Origin: Lachnospiraceae bacterium NK3A20
GTDB lineage: Bacteria; Bacillota; Clostridia; Lachnospirales; Lachnospiraceae
DNA: 64,000 nucleotides
Direction: 5' to 3'
NCBI GenBank assembly: GCA_900107575.1
Contig: FNQX01000008.1
Coordinates: 1 to 64,000 of the forward strand
In this document: one piece after another, positions 32,280 to 41,673 of the stretch
Layout of the letters: every line of letters starts with the position of its first letter
How positions within the stretch are numbered: position 1 is the first letter of the stretch
The notes under the pieces: model-generated
Databases searched by the model: none
What the model was told of the DNA's origin: nothing
What the model saw: the letters and a program-made list of their open reading frames with translations, nothing else
Program-made: the position numbers and the translations under genes

Positions 32280-33355
32280 TATTCAGCAAGTCCCTCTATG
32301 GTATATGCAAGATTTCGGTACTGTTTTTTCCGGATCACCTGGGAGAGACCGATGGCAACCGTGTTGACCGGAGCATCCGCCATGTTGACATCGAGGCGAC
32401 ACTCCTCCTGCAGTTTCTGTGCAAGCCCCTCTTCCTGGCAGGCGCCGCCCGTGATGAACAGTCCGTGGCGGTAGATGTCCGCCGACAGCTCCGGCGGGGT
32501 GCGCTCTAAGATGACGTGTACCTGATCTGCAATGCCGGAGAAGTGTTCCTCCAGCGATTTCTCGACAAATTCACTGGAAAGAATCCGTTCCACGGGAAGT
32601 CCCGTCACGATATCTCTTCCATAGACGACCGTCGTTCCTCTCCCACCCTGAGAATGGGATGAGAGGCGCACTGCCTCCGCCGTCTTCATGCCGATGACAA
32701 GGTTGTACTCCCTGCGGACCGCCGTGACAATCGCCTGATCGAACACGTGACCACCGGTCTTGAGCAGCTTCGAGAGCACAATGCCGCCGAGCGAGAGGAT
32801 TGAGATCTCAGTCGTATCGAAACCGATGTCGACGATCATACAGCCCTGGGAATTCTTAACGTCGATGCCAAGCCCCAGACCGTCGGCAATCGCCTTCTCG
32901 ACGCCCATGACGCGCCTCGCCTTGACACCGGCGTCCCTTACAAGGTCATAGAAGGCTCTTCTCTCCACTTCCGTCACATCCGTCGGCACCGCGATGAAAA
33001 AATCGGCAGGCCGCAGCACGCCCCGCTGCTCATCGCGAAGGAAGGATTGCAGCAGCTGCTCCATGTTGTTGATATCGGCAATGACGCCGTAGTTGATCGG
33101 CCTTGAGACCTTGATGCTCGCGGGCGCCTTCTCATACATCTCGTAGGCGGCGTCGCCGTAGGCGAATAGGAGCTTGCGGTTCTGGATCGCGATCATGTTC
33201 TTCGCGACCTTGATCTTGCCCGTCTGGGAATTGAAGATCTTGATATTGCTGGTGCCAAGGTCAATGCCGTACGCGTTGCCGGAGACGCCAAGATCCTCCT
33301 GCACAGGACGTGGCATGGCGCCTGTCTTATTTTTGCTCTTAAAGAATAAGCCCAT
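32279..33355 (-). CDS. mreB: MreB/Mbl-type bacterial actin
   Basis: Actin-like filament protein directing lateral wall synthesis. The 358-residue protein carries the phosphate-1 loop YGIDLGTSNIKIF (about 29-41), phosphate-2 MIVDIGFDTTEISILSLGG, the adenosine loop FITGGACQEEGLAQKL, and ends like MreB. An N-terminal stretch of about 25 residues (MGLFFKSKNKTGAMPRP) precedes the fold, longer than usual and basic, perhaps a membrane-binding tail. Several residues differ from canonical MreB, so Mbl or MreBH are alternatives. Stop and start junctions overlap with radC and mreC. Confidence 0.93.
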   Translation of the reverse strand: MGLFFKSKNKTGAMPRPVQEDLGVSGNAYGIDLGTSNIKIFNSQTGKIKVAKNMIAIQNRKLLFAYGDAAYEMYEKAPASIKVSRPINYGVIADINNMEQLLQSFLRDEQRGVLRPADFFIAVPTDVTEVERRAFYDLVRDAGVKARRVMGVEKAIADGLGLGIDVKNSQGCMIVDIGFDTTEISILSLGGIVLSKLLKTGGHVFDQAIVTAVRREYNLVIGMKTAEAVRLSSHSQGGRGTTVVYGRDIVTGLPVERILSSEFVEKSLEEHFSGIADQVHVILERTPPELSADIYRHGLFITGGACQEEGLAQKLQEECRLDVNMADAPVNTVAIGLSQVIRKKQYRNLAYTIEGLAE

Positions 33356-34053
33356 TAGAGATATCCCTGTTCCTTCATACTGATGTATTGTCTGTCGCCG
33401 ATGACGAGGTGGTCGATGAGATGGATGCCCAGCTCGTCTCCGGCGTTTCTGATCTTGTTCGTAATCTCAATATCTTCCCTGGATGGCGTAGGATCGCCGC
33501 TCGGATGATTGTGCAGCAGCATGATGTTCACGGCGCCGTGGCGTAGCGCGGCGGTGAAGACGTTGCGCGGCGAGATGAGGGATGCATTCACAGTTCCCAT
33601 GGACAGCACTTCGTCGCAGATAAAGCCCAGCTTGTTGTCCAGGTTCACGAGGCAGACTTCCTCATTGTCCAGATGCCGCATGGACTCCATGTAGCATTTC
33701 GCGACGGTCGCCGGCGAGTTGTAGATGACCTGCGGCCGACATTTCTGCATCGAGATGCGTTTCGACAGCTCCAGAATACACAGGAGCTTAACGCCCTTCG
33801 CTTCTCCGATCCCGTCGATCTTCACAAGATCCTGTAGCGTTAAGTGGTAGAGCGCAAGGAGGCTGTGATTTGCGTGATCTCCCGCTTCCAGCACGGCTGC
33901 CGCCATCTGCATAACGGGCGATGTGTGCGTGCCGGAGCGCAGGATGATGGCGATGAGCTCCGTGTCCGAGAGGGAGGAAGCCCCGTATTTCATAAAGCGC
34001 TCACATGGCATCTCAATGCCGGCAGGGAACTTTTCATTTTTCTTTTTTTTCAT
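33355..34053 (-). CDS. radC: RadC-family JAMM/MPN-domain protein
   Basis: Start ATG 34053 (MKKKKNEKFPAGIEMPCERF) with CGGAGC upstream; 232 residues. The N-terminal part has helix-hairpin-helix-like IDGIGEAKGVKLL (about 80-92); the C-terminal part has the complete JAMM metal motif, LLHNHPSGDPTPSREDIEIT, with an upstream Glu in DEVLSMG. Despite the gene name a DNA-repair role is not established for the family. Its position directly before mreB is the classic Firmicute and E. coli-like association. TAATG overlap with mreB. Confidence 0.94.
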   Translation of the reverse strand: MKKKKNEKFPAGIEMPCERFMKYGASSLSDTELIAIILRSGTHTSPVMQMAAAVLEAGDHANHSLLALYHLTLQDLVKIDGIGEAKGVKLLCILELSKRISMQKCRPQVIYNSPATVAKCYMESMRHLDNEEVCLVNLDNKLGFICDEVLSMGTVNASLISPRNVFTAALRHGAVNIMLLHNHPSGDPTPSREDIEITNKIRNAGDELGIHLIDHLVIGDRQYISMKEQGYL

Positions 34054-34110
34054 TTTGCTCCGTTTCTGCAGGCATGCGCCTCTCCGGGCAGATACGGGGA
34101 GCAATACAGA

Positions 34111-34259
34111 ATCTATTCAGAACCTCATCTCGGAAATCGAAGATTTTCGAGATGAGGTTCTTCCGACGCGCTTCGCGCGTTGGCCGCAGCTCAGTTCATA
34201 TCGCATCCAGCCGTGTTCACACGTCTGTCTGCTCATGAACCTCGCTGCGCTGAATAGAT
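34111..34259. repeat. 149-bp structured repeat with terminal inverted repeats, copy D
   Basis: Ends ATCTATTCAG (34111-34120) and CTGAATAGAT (34250-34259) are perfect inverted repeats. Between them lie three hairpins in a row: a 19-bp stem (34120-34138 with 34142-34160, loop GAA), a 9-bp stem (CCGACGCGC with GCGCGTTGG, 34163-34183), and a branched stem (CGCAGC with GCTGCG, GTTCAT with ATGAAC, inner CGTG-ttca-CACG, 34185-34249). Copy E at 63057-63205 has the same length and the same three hairpins with compensatory base changes. It fills the gap between the lyase-like gene and radC. Confidence 0.88.
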
Positions 34260-34287
34260 ATCATTTTAATTCTTCGGCGCAGCGAAT

Positions 34288-35631
34288 TCAACTTTCAGGG
34301 AAAACACAGATCTTCCGATCCAGCATGTTCTGCAGGGTCTTGAGTATCCCGAATTTGGCGTGCGGCCAGGTGAGTCCTCCCTGAAAATAAGCGCTGTATG
34401 GCGCGCGCAGCGGCCCGTCCGCGGAGAGCTCGATGCTGGATCCGGAGACGAAGGCGCCTGCTGCCATGATGACATCGGAGTCATAGCCCGGCATCGGCGC
34501 GGGCTCTGCCGTGACGAAGCTGTCCACGGGAGAAGCCGCCTGGATCCCCTGGCAGAAGGCAATGAGGCCTTCCGGATTGCCGAAGGTAATGGACTGAATG
34601 ATGTCGTGGCGCTGTTCAGAGCCGTTTGGCAGGACGGCAAAGCCCAGCTCCTCATAGGCGTTGGCGGCAAAGATCGCGCCCTTTAACGCCGAAGCCGTGA
34701 CAATCGGCCCCATGAAAAATCCCTGATAGAAGGATGGGAGGACACTAAGGCTCGCGCCGACCTCCTTGCCAAGGCCGGGACTTGTAAGGCGCACCGCGGC
34801 ATTCTCAATGCACTCGCTCGTCCCCACAATATAGCCGCCGGTCGCGGCAAGGCCGCCTCCCGGGTTCTTGATGAGGGATCCGACGACCATGTCCGCGCCC
34901 ACATCGGAGGGCTCCTTCGACTCCGTGAATTCGCCGTAGCAGTTGTCGACCATGAAGGTGACATCGGGCCGCAGCTTTTTCATGAAGTGGATCGCTTCGC
35001 CGATCTGATCGACTGAGAGCGTCCGCCTCGTCTGGTAGCCCTTGGAGCGCTGGATCGTGCAGAGGTGAATCCTGCGCTCCGTATCTTCCGTGAGGGCCTT
35101 TTCAAGACCATCGAAATCAAAGCTTCCGTCCGGCAAAAGGTCCACCTGCCGGTAGCCGATGCCGTACTCCGCGAGAGATCCGCGGGACTTCCGGATGCCG
35201 ATCACCTCTTCAAGGGTGTCGTAGGGCTTGCCTGCCGCGCTCATGAACACCTGCCCCGGGCGCAGATTGGAGAAGATCGCGAGCGCGAGCGCGTGGGTGC
35301 CGCAGGTGATCTGCGGGCGCACCAGCGCATCCTCCGTGTGGAAATAATAACGGAATACCTTCTCGAGGCCTTCGCGCCCGATGTCATCGTAGCCGTAGCC
35401 CGTCGTGCCCTTGAGGTTTGCCTCGCCTATATGTGCATCCTGCATAGCCTTAATGATGCGCAGCTGGTTCACCTCCGCCATCGCGTCAATCTGGCGAAAC
35501 CGCTCTTCCAGCCGCCCCAGTATCGGCGCCGCGAACTGCAATATTCTGTCGCTGATGCCAAGCTTTTCATAGACGAGCGCGCGCTCCGTCTGCAAATTTT
35601 CATAAATGTCTTTATCGAGAATGGAACTCAT
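34288..35631 (-). CDS. PLP-dependent lyase-like protein (methionine gamma-lyase/aluminium resistance family)
   Basis: A 447-residue fold-type I PLP enzyme of the family annotated as methionine gamma-lyase-like or aluminium resistance protein (YnbB). It has GTTGYGYDDIGREGLEKVF (about 74-92), CGTHALALAIFSNLRPGQ, the PLP-anchoring FMVDNCYGEFTE and the Schiff-base Lys in VGSLIKNPGGGLA (about 253). The reaction is not proven for this family. RBS AAAGGCAG; it follows miaA by 15 bases, the same order (miaA then ynbB near mutSL) seen in Bacillus, so it belongs to the mutS-mutL-miaA transcript. Confidence 0.9.
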   Translation of the reverse strand: MSSILDKDIYENLQTERALVYEKLGISDRILQFAAPILGRLEERFRQIDAMAEVNQLRIIKAMQDAHIGEANLKGTTGYGYDDIGREGLEKVFRYYFHTEDALVRPQITCGTHALALAIFSNLRPGQVFMSAAGKPYDTLEEVIGIRKSRGSLAEYGIGYRQVDLLPDGSFDFDGLEKALTEDTERRIHLCTIQRSKGYQTRRTLSVDQIGEAIHFMKKLRPDVTFMVDNCYGEFTESKEPSDVGADMVVGSLIKNPGGGLAATGGYIVGTSECIENAAVRLTSPGLGKEVGASLSVLPSFYQGFFMGPIVTASALKGAIFAANAYEELGFAVLPNGSEQRHDIIQSITFGNPEGLIAFCQGIQAASPVDSFVTAEPAPMPGYDSDVIMAAGAFVSGSSIELSADGPLRAPYSAYFQGGLTWPHAKFGILKTLQNMLDRKICVFPES

Positions 35632-35646
35632 GTATCTGCCTTTCTG

Positions 35647-36624
35647 TTATATGTGGTAGTGTTCCCGGATCTTTTCTTCCATCCGGGCGAGCATTTCCCC
35701 GGTATCCCGGAACGCGTCTTTGTCGATCCAGACAAGAGATGAATTTCTCTTCTCCTCCCGGCGAAACCAGGTGAGCTGGCGCTTCGCAAAATGCCTCGTC
35801 TGGATCTTGATCTCCTCGATCGCTTCCTCCAGCGTCCACGTCCCATCCAGATATTGGAGAATCTGTTTATAGCCAAGCCCCTGCATGGACACGGAAGACG
35901 CGGATAGCCCTGCCGCCTTCAATCTCGCGACTTCCTCCACGAGCCCCTCTCGCACCATGCGGTCGACTCTTTCATTGATCCGCGCATAGAGGCGCGCTCG
36001 CTCCATGGTCAGGACAAAATATAAGGCGTCATAGGCAGCAGACCGCGCCTTCTCTGTCTCGTTGTGCGAAGAGATCTTCTCCCCGCTCTCTTTTGCGTAT
36101 TCCAGTGCCCGGATGACGCGCTTGACATTCCCTTCGGGGATCGCGTCGGCAGAGGCGGGGTCGACGAGGCGCAGTCTCTCGTGCAGGACTTTGGGTCCTT
36201 CACGTTCCGCGATCCTCTGCAGCTCTTCCCGGTAGGACGTATCCTCGCGAATTTCGGTAAAATTGATGTCATAGAGGAGCGACTGAATGTAGAAGCCGGT
36301 TCCCCCGCATAAAAACGGCAGGCGCCCTTTCGCATAAATGTCGGACAGGGCCGCCTTCGCCTCCTTCTGGAAGCGTACGACGTTCCATTCATCCGTCGGG
36401 TCCAGGATGTCGATCAGATAGTGCGGGATGCCCTGCATCTCATCCCTGGTGATCTTCGCGGAGCCAATGTCCATGCCGCGGTAGACCTGCATGGAGTCCG
36501 CAGAGATCACGGAGCCACTGTACCGTTTCGAAAGTTCTACAGCTGCTGCGCTCTTGCCGGATGCGGTCGGGCCCGCGATAATGACGAGCGGGGGCCTGTT
36601 ATTTTCTCTCAAGTTCTCACACAT
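35647..36624 (-). CDS. miaA: tRNA dimethylallyltransferase MiaA
   Basis: Adds the dimethylallyl group to A37 of tRNAs reading UNN codons; MiaB, in the same cluster, then methylthiolates it. The 325-residue protein has the P-loop AGPTASGKSAAAVELS (about 17-32), DSMQVYRGMDIGSAK, GGTGFYIQSLLYD, and the C-terminal TRHFAKRQLTWFRRE. Length is normal. Start ATG 36624 follows the mutL stop by 6 bases with a weak ribosome site, suggesting coupling. Confidence 0.97.
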   Translation of the reverse strand: MCENLRENNRPPLVIIAGPTASGKSAAAVELSKRYSGSVISADSMQVYRGMDIGSAKITRDEMQGIPHYLIDILDPTDEWNVVRFQKEAKAALSDIYAKGRLPFLCGGTGFYIQSLLYDINFTEIREDTSYREELQRIAEREGPKVLHERLRLVDPASADAIPEGNVKRVIRALEYAKESGEKISSHNETEKARSAAYDALYFVLTMERARLYARINERVDRMVREGLVEEVARLKAAGLSASSVSMQGLGYKQILQYLDGTWTLEEAIEEIKIQTRHFAKRQLTWFRREEKRNSSLVWIDKDAFRDTGEMLARMEEKIREHYHI

Positions 36625-36630
36625 GGCAGC

Positions 36631-38892
36631 TCACACGATCCTCTTGAATTTCTTCTCCAGATCCTTCTGCGACAGCACGATCATGGTAGGCCTCCCGTGC
36701 GGGCAGTGATAAGGATTGTCGAGGGAGAGCAGCTCTCCGATCAGCGCCTCTGCTTCCGCGAGGGAGAGCGTCATGTTGCCCTTGACCGCCGCCTTGCAGG
36801 ACATGGACGCGATTTTGTACAGAATCGCAGCCGGCGTCCCGCTCATCTTCTCGCCAAGGATCTCATCCAGAATTTCCTTCAGCAGCGCGTCCGGCTCGTT
36901 GGCGTAGAGCTCCATCGGCACCGCGCGGATCGCGTAGGAATTCTCACCGAAGTCCTCGATCTCATATCCCATCCGGCGGAAATAGTCCTCGTACTGATGG
37001 TATGCGGCCTCTTCCCTGCCAGTGAGGTTCACGATGATGGGAGGCGCGACCATCTGGGAGGCCGCCGCGGTTTCCTGCTCCCGGGAGAGTCGCCGCATCA
37101 GCCGCTCGAAGTTCACCTTCTCGTGCGCCGCGTGCTGGTCAATCATCAGCATCTTGTCCTGGAATTCGATGATCCAGTAGGTGCGGAACACCTGACCGAC
37201 AATGTGCCAGTTCTTCACATTCTCCTTCGAGAGGAAATGGTAGTGAAGGTCCTGGCCGTAGGCGGATGTCGCATACTCCTCGGTCTGCGATGAATCTCCC
37301 GCCTCCCTGGCAGCCTTTGCGAGGAAGGCAGCCGCGGCGAGGTCATCAATATTATCATTGACGTCATCATTTGCCGGCGTCTGATCCGTGGAGACACTGC
37401 CCGATACAGATTGAGATGACGGTTTGGAAGGAAGACTCTCTTCCTGCAGGAATGTTGCCTGCTCGAACTGGCCGGCGACGTCAGCGTCCGCGCCCAGGAG
37501 CTCCTTCGCATGATCCTCCTGTACGAAAGGATTTGTGGTCGCGCTCTTTTTGTCCGCGCTACGGCGGTCGTCGAAGATGAAATCCGAGGTCTCCCCGTAC
37601 GTCTTTGCCGCCGCATCACTCTCCCGCACCAGGTCAGAATGTGTAGTCGGAGCATCCGCTGCAGCTGGGCTGCCAGCTGCGGCTAAGCTGCCGAAGGCAG
37701 CTTTGGCTTCCCGCGCGCGCTCGAACGGTTCTGCGTGGGGCTGTGCCGCGATACTGGCGGCGCGGGTTGCTTCTTCTGATTTCCTCTCCCTCGCCTCTTC
37801 CTGCTCGGTGCCGAAGGTCGCGCGTGGGATCAGTTCCACCTTGTGCAGCGTTTTGTGCACCGCTTCGTTGATGAAGTCGTAAATCTCCTTCGCTTTCGAA
37901 AAGCGCACCTCCAGCTTGGAAGGGTGCACATTGACGTCGATCTCTACTGCGGGGAGCGACAGGTGCAGGATCGCGAAGGGGAACCGGTGCTGCATGAGGT
38001 CCGTGCGGTACCCCTCTTCCAGTGACCTCGAGAGGACGTCGCTTCGAAGGATCCTGCCGTTTACGAAGAAGATCTCATAGTTCCTCGAAGACCTCGAGAA
38101 CTCGGGGCGTCCAAGGTACCCTTCCAGCCCGTAATCGCCGTCTGTCACATGAATCGGGATCACCGACTGTGACATCTCTCTGCCGTAGATTCGGTAGATC
38201 AGCTCTTTCTCATTGCCGTTGCCCGTCGTGTGGAGCTTCTCCTGATTGTTCACGCGGTAATGGAAGGAAATGCCCGGGTGGGACAGTGCAAGGTGCTCCA
38301 CAAGGTCTGTAACATAGCCCGCCTCGGTCTGCGCAGACTTCAAGAACTTCTTCCGTACCGGTACGTTGTAGAACAGATTCCGTACGATGACCGTGGTGCC
38401 ATCAGGCGCGCCGACCTCCGAGATGTCCAGAGGGATGATGTCCGTTGTCTGAAGGCTCGCCGCCCCCGCGTCTGCCGCATCGGGCGCATGCTGCCCCAGA
38501 GGATGCAGGACTTCATTGGTCGCCCGCGTGCCGATCAGAGACTCGTGCGTCTTCGTGATCATCTCTACCTCGGAGACCGCCGCGATACTGGAGAGCGCTT
38601 CTCCGCGGAAACCGAGCGTCATGAGATTTAGCAGGTCACGATCGTCTTCGATTTTCGATGTCGCGTGGCGACGGAAGGCCTTCGTGATCTGGTCCGCCTC
38701 AATGCCGCAGCCGTTGTCCGTCACGCGGATGAGGTCGATCCCGCCGTTTCGGATCTCAATGGTCACCGCCGTAGCGCCCGCGTCGATCGCGTTCTCGACA
38801 AGCTCCTTTACGACATTGAGCGGCCGTTCGACGACCTCACCGGCCGCAATTTTATTAATCGTCTCACTGGAGAGAACGTGAATCGTGGACAT
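36631..38892 (-). CDS. mutL: DNA mismatch repair protein MutL
   Basis: Couples mismatch recognition by MutS to strand incision. 753 residues: GHKL ATPase (ERPLNVVKELVENAIDAG, DNGCGI, FRGEALSSI; about 15-110), transducer domain to about 340, a long Ala/Ser/Asp-rich linker (about 350-550), and the C-terminal dimerisation/endonuclease domain with DQHAAHEKVNFERL (the DQHA metal motif), AILYKIASMSCKAAVKG and CPHGRPT. The metal motifs mark it as a nicking MutL, as in bacteria without MutH. RBS AAAGGGG; 11 bases after mutS. Confidence 0.97.
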   Translation of the reverse strand: MSTIHVLSSETINKIAAGEVVERPLNVVKELVENAIDAGATAVTIEIRNGGIDLIRVTDNGCGIEADQITKAFRRHATSKIEDDRDLLNLMTLGFRGEALSSIAAVSEVEMITKTHESLIGTRATNEVLHPLGQHAPDAADAGAASLQTTDIIPLDISEVGAPDGTTVIVRNLFYNVPVRKKFLKSAQTEAGYVTDLVEHLALSHPGISFHYRVNNQEKLHTTGNGNEKELIYRIYGREMSQSVIPIHVTDGDYGLEGYLGRPEFSRSSRNYEIFFVNGRILRSDVLSRSLEEGYRTDLMQHRFPFAILHLSLPAVEIDVNVHPSKLEVRFSKAKEIYDFINEAVHKTLHKVELIPRATFGTEQEEARERKSEEATRAASIAAQPHAEPFERAREAKAAFGSLAAAGSPAAADAPTTHSDLVRESDAAAKTYGETSDFIFDDRRSADKKSATTNPFVQEDHAKELLGADADVAGQFEQATFLQEESLPSKPSSQSVSGSVSTDQTPANDDVNDNIDDLAAAAFLAKAAREAGDSSQTEEYATSAYGQDLHYHFLSKENVKNWHIVGQVFRTYWIIEFQDKMLMIDQHAAHEKVNFERLMRRLSREQETAAASQMVAPPIIVNLTGREEAAYHQYEDYFRRMGYEIEDFGENSYAIRAVPMELYANEPDALLKEILDEILGEKMSGTPAAILYKIASMSCKAAVKGNMTLSLAEAEALIGELLSLDNPYHCPHGRPTMIVLSQKDLEKKFKRIV

Positions 38893-38903
38893 AGCATTCC
38901 CCT

Positions 38904-41651
38904 TTAGGCTTTGTTATTACTGGTCCAGCGGTTTTTCAGTTCCGACTGCAGCCGGTACAGCGTGTTCAGCGCATCCATCGGCGTCATGTTGGTGATGTCG
39001 ACAGACTCGAGCTCCTTCAATACGTCGTTGTCGCTGATCGTATCGAACAGCGACATCTGCCCCAGGTCCACTTCATCATAGTGCTGGACCTTCTGTTGTT
39101 TGCCGCCCGCTGCATCCTGGCGCACTTCAATCGACTGGATCTTCTCCGTGATATCGTTGTCCGAGAGCTGGTTCACAATCTCTTTCGCGCGGTCGACAAC
39201 CATGTCGGGCAGACCCGCAAGCTTCGCCACCTGGATGCCGTAGGATTTGTCGGCGCCGCCCTTGACGATCTTGCGCAGGAAGATGATGTCATCGCCCTTC
39301 TCCCGGACCGCCACGCAGTAATTGATCACGTTGTCAATCTTGCCCTCGAGTTCGGTGAGCTCGTGGTAGTGCGTCGCGAACAGCGTCTTCGCGCCGAGGA
39401 ATTTCTTGTTGCTGATGTACTCAATCACAGCCCACGCGATGGAAAGGCCGTCGAACGTGGAGGTGCCGCGGCCGATTTCATCGAGAATGAGCAGGGACCT
39501 GGGCGTTGCATTACGCAGAATGTTCGCAACCTCATTCATCTCGACCATGAAGGTCGACTGGCCGCTCCCCAGATCATCGCTCGCCCCGACTCTCGTGAAA
39601 ATCCGGTCGACGACACACAGGTCCGCGGCTCTTGCCGGAACGAAGCTGCCGATCTGGCTCATCAGCGTGATGAGGGCGACCTGCCGCATGTAGGTCGATT
39701 TGCCCGCCATGTTGGGGCCGGTGATGACAGCAATGCAGTTCTTTTTGTTATCCAGGTAGGTGTCGTTGGAAACGAAATCACCCTGCATCATCTGCTCGAC
39801 GACCGGGTGTCTCCCATCCGTGATCTTGATGATCCCCTGCTCGTTCAGATGGGGACGCACATAGTTGTTGCGCTCCGCAACGAGGGAGAGACTGCAGAAA
39901 ACATCCAGGTACGCCACGGCTTTGGCCGACCGCTGCACGTCGACCACCCGGTCATTGATGAGGTTCCGTATCCTGCTGAATTCCTCATACTCAAGATCGT
40001 TCAGCTTGTCCTGCGCGTTGAGGATGGTGTCTTCGAGCTCCTTGAGGCGCGGTGTCGTGTAGCGTTCGGAGCCAACGAGGGTCTGTTTCCTCGTCCAGTC
40101 CTCCGGCACCTTGTCGCGGAAGCTGTTCGTCACCTCGAAGAAATAGCCGAACACGTTGTTGTATTTGATCTTGAGTTTGCTGATACCGGTTGCCTGCCGC
40201 GCCTCTTCTTCCAGATCGGCGAGCCACTGTTTGCCATCCGTCTTGGCCTTGCGGAACTGATCAATGTCGGCGTTGTAGCCGGTGCGGATGATGCCGCCCT
40301 CTTTCATGGCAAGCGGCGGCTCATCGACGATCGCGCGATCCATCAGATCTACGAGCTCGTCGAAATCCGCGATATCATCGTGGATGCGGACAAGGGCCGC
40401 CGTGTCCGGGAAGTCTTCGAGTGTGATACGAAGGGGTTTCAGCATCTTGAGGGATTCGCGGAAAGCCAGTACGTCCCGCGGGTTGGCGGAGCCGTAGCTG
40501 ATCTTCGTGAGGAGCCGCTCCAGATCATAGACCGGGGTCAGGTATTCCCGCATCTCATCGCGGTCCACCGTGTTGGCAGAGAGCGCCTCCACGGCATCGA
40601 AACGCTTCTCGATTTCATCTTTGTCGATGAGGGGCTGCTCCAGGAACTGATGCAGGAGCCTCGCCCCCATCGCGGTCTTCGTCTTGTCGAGCACCCACAG
40701 AAGGGAACCGCGGACCTTCTTCTCCCGCATGGTCTCGGTGAGCTCGAGGTTCCTTCTCGTCGCGGCATCCAGCAGCATGTAGCGGCCGCTCACGTAAGCT
40801 TCAATTCTCGTGATATTCCCCAGATCATTCATCTGGGTATCGTAGAGATACTTCAGGAGGGCGCCGGATGCAACCGCGCCCGCACGTAAACTGTCAATGC
40901 CGAGCGCCGTGATACTCGATACCTTGAAATGCTCCTTCAGGACACTGGTTGTCTCGTTCTCTCCGAAATAGTGCGCATCGAGGGTATTGACGGTGATCCC
41001 CATGCGGCCGCGCAGATCATCCATATCAATACCGGATAAGAGGAACGCCTCGTTCGCGATGATCTCGGAGGGCGCATATTTATTGATCTCATCCAGGATC
41101 TTCGCCGTACTGGAGGCTTCTGTACAGTAGAAATCCCCGGTCGAAACGTCGGAGACCGCAATGCCGCTATGGGCAATGCCGCTATGGGCAATGCCACTAT
41201 GGGCAATGCCGCTATGGGCATTACCGCTATTCTGCGCATCGTAGAAAATACAGAATATGTAGTTGTTCCGGTTCTCGTCCAGGGTCTCGATGCTGGTTTT
41301 CGTGCCGGGCGTCACAATCCTCGTGACGGCGCGCTTCACCAGCCCCGTCGCGTAGCGCGGGTCCTCTACCTGGTCGCAGATCGCAACCTTGTAGCCCTTC
41401 TCGACCATCTTGGAAATATAGATATCGACCGCGTGGAACGGTACGCCGCACATCGGCGCGCGCTCCGGCAAGCCGCACTGTTTGCCCGTGAGCGTCAGTT
41501 CACACTCGCGGGAAACCGTCTCTGCGTCGTCGAAAAATTCCTCGAAGAAATCGCCGATCCGGTAGAACAGGATGCAGTCCTGGTACTGCGCTTTTATTTT
41601 GAGATACTCCTGCATCATGGGAGATACATCTGCGGGATTGGGATAAGCCAA
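38904..41651 (-). CDS. mutS: DNA mismatch repair protein MutS with internal peptide repeat
   Basis: Recognises mispairs and small loops. A TTG start (41651, LAYPNPADVSPMMQEY) follows AGAGGTGTGACCA. The 915-residue protein has the mismatch-binding domain with FYRIGDFFEEFFDDA (the Phe-x-Glu motif region), connector, clamp, and ATPase: GPNMAGKSTYMRQ, LLILDEIGRGTSTFDGLSIAW and FATHYHEL. Between the first and second domains (about 144-164) it has four AHSGI repeats encoded by a 15-bp tandem repeat, absent from normal MutS and accounting for part of its extra length. All catalytic motifs are intact. Confidence 0.96.
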   Translation of the reverse strand: MAYPNPADVSPMMQEYLKIKAQYQDCILFYRIGDFFEEFFDDAETVSRECELTLTGKQCGLPERAPMCGVPFHAVDIYISKMVEKGYKVAICDQVEDPRYATGLVKRAVTRIVTPGTKTSIETLDENRNNYIFCIFYDAQNSGNAHSGIAHSGIAHSGIAHSGIAVSDVSTGDFYCTEASSTAKILDEINKYAPSEIIANEAFLLSGIDMDDLRGRMGITVNTLDAHYFGENETTSVLKEHFKVSSITALGIDSLRAGAVASGALLKYLYDTQMNDLGNITRIEAYVSGRYMLLDAATRRNLELTETMREKKVRGSLLWVLDKTKTAMGARLLHQFLEQPLIDKDEIEKRFDAVEALSANTVDRDEMREYLTPVYDLERLLTKISYGSANPRDVLAFRESLKMLKPLRITLEDFPDTAALVRIHDDIADFDELVDLMDRAIVDEPPLAMKEGGIIRTGYNADIDQFRKAKTDGKQWLADLEEEARQATGISKLKIKYNNVFGYFFEVTNSFRDKVPEDWTRKQTLVGSERYTTPRLKELEDTILNAQDKLNDLEYEEFSRIRNLINDRVVDVQRSAKAVAYLDVFCSLSLVAERNNYVRPHLNEQGIIKITDGRHPVVEQMMQGDFVSNDTYLDNKKNCIAVITGPNMAGKSTYMRQVALITLMSQIGSFVPARAADLCVVDRIFTRVGASDDLGSGQSTFMVEMNEVANILRNATPRSLLILDEIGRGTSTFDGLSIAWAVIEYISNKKFLGAKTLFATHYHELTELEGKIDNVINYCVAVREKGDDIIFLRKIVKGGADKSYGIQVAKLAGLPDMVVDRAKEIVNQLSDNDITEKIQSIEVRQDAAGGKQQKVQHYDEVDLGQMSLFDTISDNDVLKELESVDITNMTPMDALNTLYRLQSELKNRWTSNNKA
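41161..41220. repeat. 15-bp tandem repeat inside mutS (4 units)
   Basis: Plus-strand unit ATGCCGCTATGGGCA at 41161, 41176, 41191 (one G-to-A change) and 41206, followed by a diverged partial unit at 41221. On the coding strand each unit adds five residues in frame (AHSGI). The units are nearly identical, which implies recent or ongoing copy-number change. Confidence 0.92.
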
Positions 41652-41673
41652 TGGTCACACCTCTTTTTGCGGC

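Noticed and set aside
39081-40889. 602-codon open frame antisense to mutS
   Set aside because: A shadow of the mutS codon pattern, with His/Arg/Leu-rich composition typical of reversed coding sequence.
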